Both the position numbers and the translations under genes were made by a program. Below, piece by piece: positions 27,381-35,439 of a stretch of 64,000 nt of DNA (positions are counted from its first letter, which is position 1; each line of letters opens with the position of its first letter). Where the stretch lies: NCBI RefSeq assembly GCF_900101745.1, contig NZ_FNAD01000002.1, forward strand, positions 464,963 through 528,962, written 5' to 3'. A model generated the notes under the pieces. The model was not told the origin of the DNA. It saw nothing but the letters and a program-made list of their open reading frames with translations, and ran no database searches. This DNA is from Glycomyces harbinensis (GTDB taxonomy: Bacteria; Actinomycetota; Actinomycetes; Mycobacteriales; Micromonosporaceae).

Positions 27381-27395
27381 GGTACCGGATGTACC
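27381..27395. promoter_or_regulatory. Operator candidate GGTAC-N5-GTACC
   Basis: Perfect 5-5-5 inverted repeat in the 101-bp gap between the divergent MmyB-type regulator and SDR genes. It sits about 52 bp upstream of the SDR start and 36 bp upstream of the regulator start. Confidence 0.55.
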
Positions 27396-27446
27396 ACCAT
27401 AAACAGGTCTCTGTCCGCCGGGCCGAAACGGGCGCAGGCTCAAGGC

Positions 27447-28181
27447 ATGACCAAGAAGATCGCACTCGTGACCGGCGCCAACAAGGGCATCGGCTTTGAA
27501 ATCGCCAAGCGCCTCGGCAAGGAGGGCCTCAGGGTCCTGGTCGGGGCCCGCTCCATCGAACGCGGCGAGGAGGCCGCCGCGAAGCTCAGAGGGGAGGGCT
27601 TCGATGTCGGATTCGTCCGGCTGGACGTGACCGACCCGGATTCGATCAGTGCCGCCGTCGCGACCGTCGGGGACCTCGACATCCTGGTGAACAACGCGGG
27701 GGTCGCCCTGGCGGACGGCGACTGGAACACCAGCGAGCTCACCGCGGCCACCGCCAGGACCGTGTTCGAGACCAACGTGATCGGCGTGATCGCCGTGACC
27801 AACGCGTTCCTGCCGGCCCTGCGGCGGGCCCCGGCGGGGCGGATCGTGAACGTCTCCAGCGAGGTCGGCTCGTTCGGGTTCATCACCGACCCGAAGCAGC
27901 CGTTCGCGGGGATGCAGGTGGGCGCCTACGGGGCCTCGAAGTCGGCGCTGAACATGCTGACGGTCTCCTACGCGACCGAGCTGAAGGACTCCACCGTGAA
28001 GATCAACGCGATGACCCCGGGCTACACGAAGACCGACCTCAACAAGAACGAGGGCTGGCGCGACCCGGCCCTGTCCGCGAAGGTGGCCGCGGACCTCGCC
28101 CTGCTGGACGACGACGGCCCCCACGGCGGCTTCTTCCAGGAAGGCCTGGAGTACCACGCGGAGACCACCGTGCCCTGGTAG
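27447..28181 (+). CDS. Short-chain dehydrogenase/reductase (classical SDR)
   Basis: A 244-residue NADPH-type SDR. The cofactor motif is TGANKGIG (residues 9-16), followed by NNAG (82-85), the catalytic Ser in VNVSSEVG, and Y161/K165 in YGASK. It resembles carbonyl reductases of the (+)-neomenthol/CBR1 type in the DxNxKGIGFEIA opening. The start ATG at 27447 follows CTCAAGG. It is divergent from the MmyB-like regulator, which presumably represses it. The carbonyl substrate is unknown. Confidence 0.92.
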   Translation: MTKKIALVTGANKGIGFEIAKRLGKEGLRVLVGARSIERGEEAAAKLRGEGFDVGFVRLDVTDPDSISAAVATVGDLDILVNNAGVALADGDWNTSELTAATARTVFETNVIGVIAVTNAFLPALRRAPAGRIVNVSSEVGSFGFITDPKQPFAGMQVGAYGASKSALNMLTVSYATELKDSTVKINAMTPGYTKTDLNKNEGWRDPALSAKVAADLALLDDDGPHGGFFQEGLEYHAETTVPW

Positions 28182-28258
28182 GCGGTACCGTTCGGCAGTG
28201 GTCCGGCCTGGTGGGATATCACTTGTCCCCCAGGCCGGGCCGCGTTTACGCTCCCGAT

Positions 28259-28723
28259 ATGGAGCCCCCCTTCATCCCCGCAGAGGCCGCCGACGCCGGC
28301 GAGATCCTGACCCTCTCCCGGGGCGCCTTCGTCGCCGAGGCGCAGATCTACGGCGACCCGCTCCTGCCGCCGCTGACCGAGACGCTCGCGGAGGTCGCGG
28401 GGGCGATCGAGGAGATCCACGTGCTGAAGGCCGTGGTCGGCCACCGCATCATCGCCACCGGCCGCGCCCGCCAAGAGGGCACGGCGCTCCATCTCGGCCG
28501 CTTCGCAGTCGCCCCCGACTTCCAGGGCCGGGGCCTGGGCACGCGCCTCATCGCGGCCCTCGAAGCACTGGCGGCGCCGGGCACGGAGCACTTCGAGCTC
28601 TTCACCGGAATGAGGAGCGAACTGAACCTGAAGCTGTACGACCGCCTGGGCTACAAGGAGACCCGCCGCAGCCCGGGACGCCCGGGCATCGAACTCGTCC
28701 ACCTGCGCAAGCCCGCGGCGTAG
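28259..28723 (+). CDS. GNAT family N-acetyltransferase
   Basis: A 154-residue acetyl-CoA-dependent acyltransferase. The acetyl-CoA loop is RFAVAPDFQGRGLGTRLIAALE (Q/RxxGxG/A), and the C-terminal strand LYDRLGYKETRR is typical. The ATG at 28259 (MEPPFIPAEA) is chosen from length. A GTG at 28211 would add 16 residues. Neither has a clear ribosome site, so the message may be leaderless or weakly translated. It follows the SDR gene by 77 bp on the same strand and converges with the TetR gene. Confidence 0.85.
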   Translation: MEPPFIPAEAADAGEILTLSRGAFVAEAQIYGDPLLPPLTETLAEVAGAIEEIHVLKAVVGHRIIATGRARQEGTALHLGRFAVAPDFQGRGLGTRLIAALEALAAPGTEHFELFTGMRSELNLKLYDRLGYKETRRSPGRPGIELVHLRKPAA

Positions 28724-28736
28724 CGGCCGGGCCGCA

Positions 28737-29345
28737 TCACGTCGCGGTGCGCAGGCCCTGGACGAGGGCCGTCGATGATCGCCTGGCCGCTTCCAGGCGC
28801 GACTCGCGTTCGTCCTCGGGTGCGGCGGCGACCCAGCGGGAGGCGTCGGCGAGGGCGCCGTTGAGCATGGTCGCGAGCACGACCGGCGTCACGTCCGCGG
28901 CCACGATGCCCCGCGCCCTGCCCTCCTGCACGACCTCGGCGAGCGTGGCGATGCAGGCGGCGGCGGTCTCCTCGATGGCGTCCGGGAGCACCGCGGGGGC
29001 GTCGGTGAACATGATCCGCTGGAACTCCGGCGTCTGGGTCTTCTCGATGTAGGCGCGCCCGCGCTCGGCCAGCGCGTCGAGCGGGTCGTCGTTCCCCCGC
29101 AGGATCGCCTTCAGCTGCACGCACAGCTCGTCGTCGAGCCTGCGCACGACCGCTTCGAGCAGCCCGCTCTTGCCCCCGAAGTGGTGGTAGAGCGCGCCGC
29201 GCGTCAGCCCGACCGAGCCGGTGAGGTCGTCCATCGAGGTCGCGGCGTAGCCGTGCGACCCGAAGTGCTCGCGCCCGGCCGCGATGAGCTGCTCGCGGGT
29301 CCGGTCGAGCATCTCCGCCCGGGTGCGCCGCGCCGTCTTGACCAT
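28737..29345 (-). CDS. TetR family repressor of the adjacent MFS exporter
   Basis: A 202-residue TetR regulator. Helix-turn-helix residues about 28-60 read YAATSMDDLTGSVGLTRGALYHHFGGKSGLLEAVV, and the C-terminal ligand domain is of the TetR_C_33-like kind. The ATG at 29343-29345 has GGGAGG 4 nt upstream. It is divergent from an MFS transporter, and the shared 129-bp gap holds two 17-bp palindromes and a half-site. This makes a self-contained drug-responsive efflux module likely; the inducer is unknown. Confidence 0.92.
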   Translation of the reverse strand: MVKTARRTRAEMLDRTREQLIAAGREHFGSHGYAATSMDDLTGSVGLTRGALYHHFGGKSGLLEAVVRRLDDELCVQLKAILRGNDDPLDALAERGRAYIEKTQTPEFQRIMFTDAPAVLPDAIEETAAACIATLAEVVQEGRARGIVAADVTPVVLATMLNGALADASRWVAAAPEDERESRLEAARRSSTALVQGLRTAT

Positions 29346-29378
29346 GGGTCCTCCCTGCCTCCGGTTCCATCGTAGGCC

Positions 29379-29450
29379 GCATACGCGACGCGGGCGAGTT
29401 TGCATACGCCGCGTATGCGAGTTACCGTCATCGGCATACGCCATGTATGT
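29379..29450. promoter_or_regulatory. TetR operator array over the MFS promoter
   Basis: A perfect palindrome GCATACG-CCG-CGTATGC lies at 29402-29418, and a near copy GCATACG-CCA-TGTATGT at 29434-29450. A GCATACG half-site is at 29379-29385. TTGCAT (29400-29405), a 17-bp spacer and TACCGT (29423-29428) make a plausible MFS promoter. Site one fills the spacer and site two covers the expected start of transcription. Confidence 0.75.
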
Positions 29451-29474
29451 CAATTTCGATGATCGGACGGTTCG

Positions 29475-30674
29475 ATGTCCTCCGCAACAGCACTCCGCGC
29501 GGGCGAGGCGCCCGCGACTCCGGCGCCCTTCCGATGGGCGCCGGTCCTCGCGGTCGCGCTGAGCACCTTCAGCGTCGTCACCGCCGAGATGATGCCCGTC
29601 GGCCTGCTCACCCCGATCGCCGGCGCCCTCGGCGTCGCGCCGGGCACGGCCGGGACCTCGCTGACCATCACCGGCGTCATCGCCGCCGTGGTCGCGATGT
29701 TCACCCCGCCCCTCATCGGCCGCGCCGACCGGCGCACGGTCCTGGTCGCGTTCCTGGCCCTGCTCGCCCTCGGCAACGCCCTCAGCGCCGTCGCGACGTC
29801 CTTCGCCGTGTTCGCCGCGGGCCGCGTGCTCATCGGCGTCGCGATGGGCGTCGTCTGGTCGCTCGCCGGGGGCACCGGCCCGCGGCTCGCCGACGAGCGC
29901 CACGTCGGGCGCGCGATGACCGTCATCTTCTCCGGGGTCTCGATCGCCATGGTCGCGGGCGTCCCGCTCGGCACGTTCGCCGCCGATCTGTGGGGCTGGC
30001 GCGCCGCCTTCCACGGCCTCGCCGGACTGAGCCTGGTCGCGGCCGGCGCGGTGCTCATCACGCTGCCGCGCTTGAAGGTCGCGCACCGCAGCGAGCTGCG
30101 GGGGATGCTCACCCCGCTGCGCCACCCCGGCGTCGCCACCGGCCTGGTCATCACCGCCCTGGTCGTGATCGGCCACTTCGCGGCCTACACGTACGTGCGG
30201 CCCGTGCTGGAGACCGGCCCCGGCATGACCGCGATGCTCATCGTCGCGGCGCTCGCGGTGTTCGGCGCGGCCGGCGTCCTCGGCAACTTCGCGATCGGCG
30301 CCCTCGCCGCGCGCGACCCGCGCGCCGCCCTGCTCATCGCGCTCGGCGGCATCGCGATCGCCGCGGCGCTCCTGCCGGTGGCCGTCGCCGGTGCCGCGGC
30401 CGCGCTCGTGGTGCTCGCCCTGTGGGGCTTCACCTACGGCTCGGTCACCGTCTCGACGCAGTCGTGGATCCGCGTCGCCGACCCCGCGCAGCTCGAGCGC
30501 AGCTCCGGACTGTGGTCGGGGGTCTTCAACGGCGGCATCGCCGTCGGCGCGCTGCTGGGCGGGGCGGTGTTCGACCGGACGGACGGTGCGACGGTCCTGT
30601 GGATCGCCGCGGGCATCGTGCTCGCCGGCCTGGCCGTCACGCTGGCGAGGCGGCCGCGGACCGACCGCGACTGA
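29475..30674 (+). CDS. MFS transporter (DHA1-type efflux)
   Basis: A 399-residue transporter with twelve predicted helices. Early motifs are VTAEMMPVGLLTPIAGALG and the loop-2 region GRADRRTVLVAF, a reduced form of the MFS motif A. The ATG at 29475 has GGACGG close upstream. It is divergent from a TetR repressor whose palindromic operators overlap its promoter. It probably exports a toxic compound or a sugar. A strong terminator follows 33 bp after the stop. Confidence 0.9.
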   Translation: MSSATALRAGEAPATPAPFRWAPVLAVALSTFSVVTAEMMPVGLLTPIAGALGVAPGTAGTSLTITGVIAAVVAMFTPPLIGRADRRTVLVAFLALLALGNALSAVATSFAVFAAGRVLIGVAMGVVWSLAGGTGPRLADERHVGRAMTVIFSGVSIAMVAGVPLGTFAADLWGWRAAFHGLAGLSLVAAGAVLITLPRLKVAHRSELRGMLTPLRHPGVATGLVITALVVIGHFAAYTYVRPVLETGPGMTAMLIVAALAVFGAAGVLGNFAIGALAARDPRAALLIALGGIAIAAALLPVAVAGAAAALVVLALWGFTYGSVTVSTQSWIRVADPAQLERSSGLWSGVFNGGIAVGALLGGAVFDRTDGATVLWIAAGIVLAGLAVTLARRPRTDRD

Positions 30675-30706
30675 CGCCGGCGGGCCGCCTTCGGTGCCCG
30701 TGCATC

Positions 30707-30737
30707 AGAAAGGCCCTGCATTGCAGGGCCTTTTTCT
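30707..30737. terminator. Bidirectional terminator between MFS and tRNA genes
   Basis: AAAGGCCCTGCA (30709-30720) pairs with TGCAGGGCCTTT (30722-30733), followed on the plus strand by a T tract. On the minus strand the AT flank also yields T residues after the tRNA, so it can end both transcripts. Confidence 0.85.
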
Positions 30738-30738
30738 G

Positions 30739-30812
30739 TAGGGCAGGCAGGACTTGAACCCGCGACCCAGGGATTATGAGTCCCCTGCTCTAACCAGCTG
30801 AGCTACTGCCCC
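30739..30812 (-). tRNA. tRNA with CAU anticodon (tRNA-Ile2 or elongator tRNA-Met)
   Basis: A 74-nt cloverleaf. The acceptor stem is GGGGCAG/CTGCCCT, the D arm GCTC-AGCTGGTTA-GAGC, the anticodon loop CTCATAA and the T arm GCGGG-TTCAAGT-CCTGC. CCA is not encoded. The G27-U43 pair and the GGTCG-type variable loop resemble tRNA-Ile2, whose CAU wobble base becomes lysidine through TilS. The elongator Met alternative cannot be excluded by eye. It is transcribed towards the terminator at 30707-30737. Confidence 0.9.
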
Positions 30813-31107
30813 GAGCGGGCAATATCCTCTCACACCGCGTGGCCGCGCGGTGGCCCAAGGGGGTTCGACGGCCGAGGCGGGTCGCCACCGCCGCGGCGAA
30901 GTGTTGCAAGATATTCACGGGAGTCGAATCAGCCGGCAACGGCCGCGTGAAAGACCGAGGTCGGCCACGGTCCGGCGCCGGTAACATCTGAGCCACATTT
31001 GCAACGGTTCTATAACGAGGACTGCTCTAGTCAGCAAGGTCTCCTTAAGATGCGACTCACTCCCGCCGTTTCGTGTTTCTCGAACATTGCACACGAGGCG
31101 GGTTCCG

Positions 31108-32523
31108 ATGCCCGAAACCTCCCGAGGGGGCCCATTGAGACGTGCAGTGCTGTTGTTGTCGGCTGCGTTCGCCGGCCTGTTGCTGGTATTGGGGGTGAAC
31201 AGCAGCGCGGGTGCGCAAGAGACGCTCGGCGTCCGCGGCACCCTGGAGAATCAGCAGGACGAACCCGTGGCAGGGGTCTCGATCACCGTCGCCGACGAAT
31301 CCGGGACCGAAATCGCCACGGTCCAGAGCGCCGAAGACGGCACCTGGGCCGTCCCGCTCGAAGCCGAGGGGACCTATGTGGTCACCCTCGACGAATCGAC
31401 CCTGCCCGACGGGCTGCTCGTTCGCAACGGCCGGCCGCAGCTCGAAGTCGAGGTCAACGCCGATCGGACCGTCCTGTTCCCGCTCGACACCCAACTCGCC
31501 GAGGGCGTCACGCCCGAAGACCCCGGCGAGTCCTCCTCCGACGAAGGCGGTGAAAGCACCGAACCCGGCGACGACGCCTCCAGCGAAGAAGCCGAAGAGG
31601 CCGCCGACGGCGAAGCCCTCGGCGAGATCGAGGACGAGGGCGGCGCCACCCGCGCCGTCAGCCTCCTGGTCTCCGGCCTGCACTTCGGCCTCATGATCGC
31701 CCTCGCGGCGGTCGGACTCTCCATGGTCTTCGGCACCACCGGACTCACCAACTTCGCCCACGGCGACCTGGTGACCTTCGGCGGCGTCATCGCCCTGCTG
31801 TTCAACATCACCTTCGGCCTGCCCGTGTGGCTCGCGGCCATCGCCGCGGTCGTACTCGGGGCCGCCTTCGGCTGGGCGCAGGACTGGGGCCTGTGGAAAC
31901 CGCTGCGCGACCGCGGGACCGGCCTGGTCTCGATGATGATCATCTCGATCGGCGTGGCCATGCTCATCCGCTACGCCACCCTGTTCTTCGTCGGCGGCGA
32001 ACGCCAGCGCTACGACGAGTACGTCGGCCAGAAGCCCTGGGACTTCGGCTGGCTCGTGATCACGCCCAAGGAGGTCGCCACCGGCTCCATCGCCCTCGTC
32101 GTCTGCGTCCTGGTCGGGCTCGCGCTCATGTTCACCAGGCTCGGCAAGGCGACGCGGGCGGTGTCGGACAACCCGTCCCTGGCCGCGTCCACGGGCATCG
32201 ACGTCAACCGGGTCATCCGCCTGGTGTGGACGATCGGCGGCGCGCTCGCGGCCATGTCCGGCGTGTTCCTGTCCATCAGCGACGGCGTCAAGTTCGACAT
32301 GGGCCAGCACCTGCTGCTCCTGGTCTTCGCCGCGGTGGTCCTCGGCGGGCTGGGGACCGCGTTCGGCGCGTTCCTCGGCGCCATGATCATCGGCGTGTTC
32401 GTGCAGATGTCGACCCTCGTGGTCGCGCCCGAGCTGAAATACGTCGGCGCGCTGGCCGTCCTCATCATCATCATGCTCACCCGTCCCCAGGGCATCCTGG
32501 GCCGCCGCGAGCGAATCGGTTAG
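31108..32523 (+). CDS. livH: LivH-type branched-chain amino-acid ABC permease with N-terminal Ig-like domain
   Basis: Residues 182-471 are a LivH permease (LHFGLMIALAAVGLSMVFGTTGLTNFAHGDLVTFGG; AVSDNPSLAASTGIDVNRVI is the ATPase-docking loop). In front lies an unusual extension. A signal peptide occupies residues 11-36, ending near SAGA-Q. A carboxypeptidase-regulatory or prealbumin-like beta domain follows at about 38-128 (GVRGTLENQQDEPVAGVSIT). Then comes a highly acidic linker, 131-180. The extra domain should sit outside the membrane. ATG 31108 has GAGG upstream; a TTG 21 bp earlier is less likely. It is the first gene of a livHMGF operon and overlaps nothing. Confidence 0.92.
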   Translation: MPETSRGGPLRRAVLLLSAAFAGLLLVLGVNSSAGAQETLGVRGTLENQQDEPVAGVSITVADESGTEIATVQSAEDGTWAVPLEAEGTYVVTLDESTLPDGLLVRNGRPQLEVEVNADRTVLFPLDTQLAEGVTPEDPGESSSDEGGESTEPGDDASSEEAEEAADGEALGEIEDEGGATRAVSLLVSGLHFGLMIALAAVGLSMVFGTTGLTNFAHGDLVTFGGVIALLFNITFGLPVWLAAIAAVVLGAAFGWAQDWGLWKPLRDRGTGLVSMMIISIGVAMLIRYATLFFVGGERQRYDEYVGQKPWDFGWLVITPKEVATGSIALVVCVLVGLALMFTRLGKATRAVSDNPSLAASTGIDVNRVIRLVWTIGGALAAMSGVFLSISDGVKFDMGQHLLLLVFAAVVLGGLGTAFGAFLGAMIIGVFVQMSTLVVAPELKYVGALAVLIIIMLTRPQGILGRRERIG

Positions 32524-32534
32524 GAGGCCACGCG

Positions 32535-33578
32535 ATGGATTGGCAATTCGTATTCAGCCAGGCGCTGACGCAGGCCATCGGGCCGACCATGCTCGTGTAC
32601 GCCCTCGGCGCGATCGGCCTGAACCTCCAGTTCGGGTACACGGGTCTGCTCAACTTCGGTCAGGCCGCGTTCGCCGCCATGGGCGCGTACGGTCTGGCGC
32701 TCGCGGTGGTGTCCTTCGGGCTGCCGTTCTGGTGGGGCATCGCGATCGGGCTCGTCGCCGCGGTCGTGATGGCGCTGCTGCTGGGCATACCGACACTGCG
32801 GCTGCGGGCCGACTACCTGGCGATCGTGACGATCGCCGCGGCGGAGATCGTGCGGCGGCTCGCCCGCGCCACGGTCTGGTCGGACACCACCGGCGGTTCG
32901 GACGGGATGCGCGGCTTCTCGGAGCCGTTCTTCGCGATGAACCCGTGGCCCGAGGAGGGGAACTGGTCGTTCCTGTTCATCTCCATGGAGCACGGCCGGC
33001 TCACCGTCGACCTCGGCATCGTCGACTTCCAGTACTCCAACCGCGACCTGTGGATCATGACCGTGGGCTGGGGCCTGATCGCGGTCATCCTCGTCGTCAT
33101 GGGCCTGCTGGTGCACAGCCCGTGGGGCCGGGTGCTCAAGGGCATCAGGGAGGACGAGGAGGCCGTCAGGAGCCTGGGCAAGAACGTCTTCGCGTACAAG
33201 ATGCAGGCGCTGGTCTTCGGCGGCATCATCGGCGCGATCGCGGGCTTCGTGTTCGCGCTCAGCCGCGCGAACGTCCAGCCCGACACGTTCACGACGGACT
33301 TCACGTTCTACTTCTACGTGGTCCTCATCCTGGGCGGTGCCGCGAGGCTCTTCGGGCCGGTGCTCGGCGCGGCCCTGTTCTGGTTCCTGTACAACCTGAT
33401 CGCCCAGGGCCTCAACCAGGCCATCAGGTCCGACGTGATCCCGCCGAGCGTGCTCGACGCGACGCAGGTCGGTCCGCTGGTGTTCTTCCTGCTGGGCCTG
33501 GGAATGGTCCTGCTGCTGATCTTCCGGCCGCAGGGTCTCATCGGCAACCGGAAGGAGCTGATGCTCGATGTCCGCTGA
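32535..33578 (+). CDS. livM: LivM-type branched-chain amino-acid ABC permease
   Basis: A 347-residue second permease. The LivM pattern is clear: LNLQFGYTGLLNFGQAAFAAMGAYG, RLRADYLAIVTIAAAEIVRR and the docking loop GIREDEEAVRSLGKNVFAYKMQA. About eight to ten membrane helices are expected. ATG 32535 is served by TAGGAGG, which contains the livH stop codon, so the two genes are coupled. Its last 11 bp overlap livG. It forms the channel with LivH. Confidence 0.95.
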   Translation: MDWQFVFSQALTQAIGPTMLVYALGAIGLNLQFGYTGLLNFGQAAFAAMGAYGLALAVVSFGLPFWWGIAIGLVAAVVMALLLGIPTLRLRADYLAIVTIAAAEIVRRLARATVWSDTTGGSDGMRGFSEPFFAMNPWPEEGNWSFLFISMEHGRLTVDLGIVDFQYSNRDLWIMTVGWGLIAVILVVMGLLVHSPWGRVLKGIREDEEAVRSLGKNVFAYKMQALVFGGIIGAIAGFVFALSRANVQPDTFTTDFTFYFYVVLILGGAARLFGPVLGAALFWFLYNLIAQGLNQAIRSDVIPPSVLDATQVGPLVFFLLGLGMVLLLIFRPQGLIGNRKELMLDVR

Positions 33579-34425
33579 CCAGCAGACGGGGATCTCCGCC
33601 GCGCGAGCGGCGCTGGCGGGGATGGCGGCCGAACCGGGCGTCGCCAAACCGGATCCGATCCTCACCGCCACCGGGGTGCGGCGGGCGTTCGGCGGCCTCG
33701 TGGCCGTCGACGTCGAGCACCTCGAAGTGCAGCGGGGCTCGATCACCGCGCTCATCGGCCCGAACGGGGCCGGGAAGACCACGTACTTCAACCTGCTCAC
33801 CGGTTTCGACCGGCCGAGCAGCGGGGAGTGGAACTTCAACGGGCGCAAGGCGAACCGGATGCGGTCCTATCAGGTGGCGCAGGCGGGCATGGTCCGCACG
33901 TTCCAGCTGACGAAGGCGCTCACCCGCATGAGCGTCATGGACAACATGCTCATCGGGGCGTCCTCCCAGCTCGGCGAGCGCATGTGGGCGGGGCTCTTCC
34001 CGCCGCTGTGGAAGCGCCAGGAGGCGGCCAACCGCGAGAAGGCCCTGGTGCTCCTGGAGCGCTTCAAGCTCATCGACAAGCGCGAGCACTACGCCGGCGA
34101 GCTCTCGGGCGGCCAGCGCAAGCTCCTGGAGATGGCGCGGGCGCTCATGCTCGACCCGAAGATGGTCATGCTCGACGAGCCGATGGCCGGGGTGAACCCG
34201 GCGCTGAAGCAGTCGCTGCTGGAGCACATCAAGGGCCTGCGCGAGGAGGGCATGACCGTCCTGTTCGTGGAGCACGACATGGACATGGTCCACGAGATCG
34301 CCGACTGGGTCGCGGTGATGGCCGCCGGCCAGCTCATCACGGAGGGCACGCCGGACCAGATCTCGGCGGACCCGCGCGTCATCGACGCCTATCTGGGCGC
34401 GCACCACGACGCGGCCCAGCGTTAG
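33568..34425 (+). CDS. livG: Branched-chain amino-acid ABC transporter ATPase LivG
   Basis: A 285-residue ABC ATPase. Walker A GPNGAGKTT lies at about residues 64-72, the signature is LSGGQRKLLEMARAL, Walker B is MVMLDEP and the H-loop is VEHDMDM. The AFGGLVAVDVEHLEV opening and the insert after Walker A are LivG-specific. The N-terminus is about 30 residues longer than usual. The ATG lies inside the end of livM, with GGAAGGAG 12 nt upstream. It pairs with LivF to energise import. Confidence 0.95.
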   Translation: MSADQQTGISAARAALAGMAAEPGVAKPDPILTATGVRRAFGGLVAVDVEHLEVQRGSITALIGPNGAGKTTYFNLLTGFDRPSSGEWNFNGRKANRMRSYQVAQAGMVRTFQLTKALTRMSVMDNMLIGASSQLGERMWAGLFPPLWKRQEAANREKALVLLERFKLIDKREHYAGELSGGQRKLLEMARALMLDPKMVMLDEPMAGVNPALKQSLLEHIKGLREEGMTVLFVEHDMDMVHEIADWVAVMAAGQLITEGTPDQISADPRVIDAYLGAHHDAAQR

Positions 34426-34434
34426 GAGGACGAC

Positions 34435-35325
34435 ATGAGCGACAACGAGAACCGTCCGCCGCAGCCGCTCGAGGAGCGCGAGGAGGCGGACACGGACGCG
34501 GGCGCCGCCGAGGGCATCGCTCCGACGGGCGTCCCGATCGACGAGTCCGTCGAGTCGGACACGGAGGTGTGCAGCCGCGAGGGCCACCTGGAGGCCTCGG
34601 GTGACGCGCTGCTGCGCGCCGACGAGGTCACGGCCGGGTACATCCCGGGCGTGTCGATCCTCAACGGCACGGACCTGTACGCGAACGAGGGCGAGCTGGT
34701 CGGCATCATCGGCCCGAACGGGGCCGGGAAGTCGACGCTGCTGAAGGCCATGTTCGGCCTGGTGGGGGTCACCTCCGGGACCGTGGTGCTGCGCGGTGAG
34801 GAGATCACGAACCGCAAGGCGCACCAGCTGGTGCAGATGGGCGTGGGCTTCGTCCCGCAGACGAACAACGTGTTCGCGACGCTGACGGTCGAGGAGAACC
34901 TCGAGATGGGGGTCTTCCTGCGTCCCAAGGCGTTCAAGGAGCGGTTCGACTTCGTGACCGACCTGTTCCCGGTGCTCGGGGACCGGCGCGGCCAGCGTGC
35001 CGGGTCGCTCTCGGGCGGCGAGCGGCAGATGGTGGCGATGGGCCGGGCGCTCATGATGGAGCCGTCGGTGCTGCTGCTGGACGAGCCGTCGGCGGGGCTG
35101 TCCCCGGCGATGCAGGACGAGGTCTTCTTCAACACGAAGAAGATCAACCAGACCGGGGTGACGGTGGTGATGGTGGAGCAGAACGCCCGCCGCTGCCTCC
35201 AGATCTGCGACCGGGGCTACGTGCTGGACCAGGGCCGCAGCGCCTACACCGGTCCGGGCGCGGGCTTGATCGACGACCCGAAGGTCGTCGAGCTGTACCT
35301 GGGCACGCTCGGGAAGGCGCGCTAG
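34435..35325 (+). CDS. livF: Branched-chain amino-acid ABC transporter ATPase LivF with acidic N-terminal extension
   Basis: A 296-residue ABC ATPase. Residues 60-296 are a normal LivF, with Walker A GPNGAGKST, signature LSGGERQMVAMGRALM, Walker B VLLLDEP and H-loop VEQNARR. Residues 1-58 form an unusual acidic, probably disordered extension (EEREEADTDAGAAEG). AGGAGG lies 6 nt before the ATG at 34435, which makes the extension translationally credible. It is the last gene of the operon, followed by a strong hairpin. Confidence 0.94.
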   Translation: MSDNENRPPQPLEEREEADTDAGAAEGIAPTGVPIDESVESDTEVCSREGHLEASGDALLRADEVTAGYIPGVSILNGTDLYANEGELVGIIGPNGAGKSTLLKAMFGLVGVTSGTVVLRGEEITNRKAHQLVQMGVGFVPQTNNVFATLTVEENLEMGVFLRPKAFKERFDFVTDLFPVLGDRRGQRAGSLSGGERQMVAMGRALMMEPSVLLLDEPSAGLSPAMQDEVFFNTKKINQTGVTVVMVEQNARRCLQICDRGYVLDQGRSAYTGPGAGLIDDPKVVELYLGTLGKAR

Positions 35326-35336
35326 GAGCACGCGGC

Positions 35337-35370
35337 GACGCCCCCGGGTCCGTTCGGACCCGGGGGCGTC
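35337..35370. terminator. Terminator hairpin after livF
   Basis: Perfect 15-bp stem (35337-35351 with 35356-35370) and a GTTC loop, starting 11 bp after the livF stop. GC-rich with no clean T tract. Confidence 0.75.
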
Positions 35371-35394
35371 GTCTCGCGTTCGGCGGCAAGCGAG

Positions 35395-35425
35395 AGCCCC
35401 CCGGGTCCTGTGGTCCCGGGGGGCT
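35395..35425. terminator. Terminator hairpin after the livK-like gene
   Basis: Perfect 11-bp stem (35395-35405 with 35415-35425) lying 14 bp past the minus-strand stop at 35440. Together with the livF hairpin it insulates the two convergent units. Confidence 0.7.
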
Positions 35426-35439
35426 TCGCCTCGCTGGTG

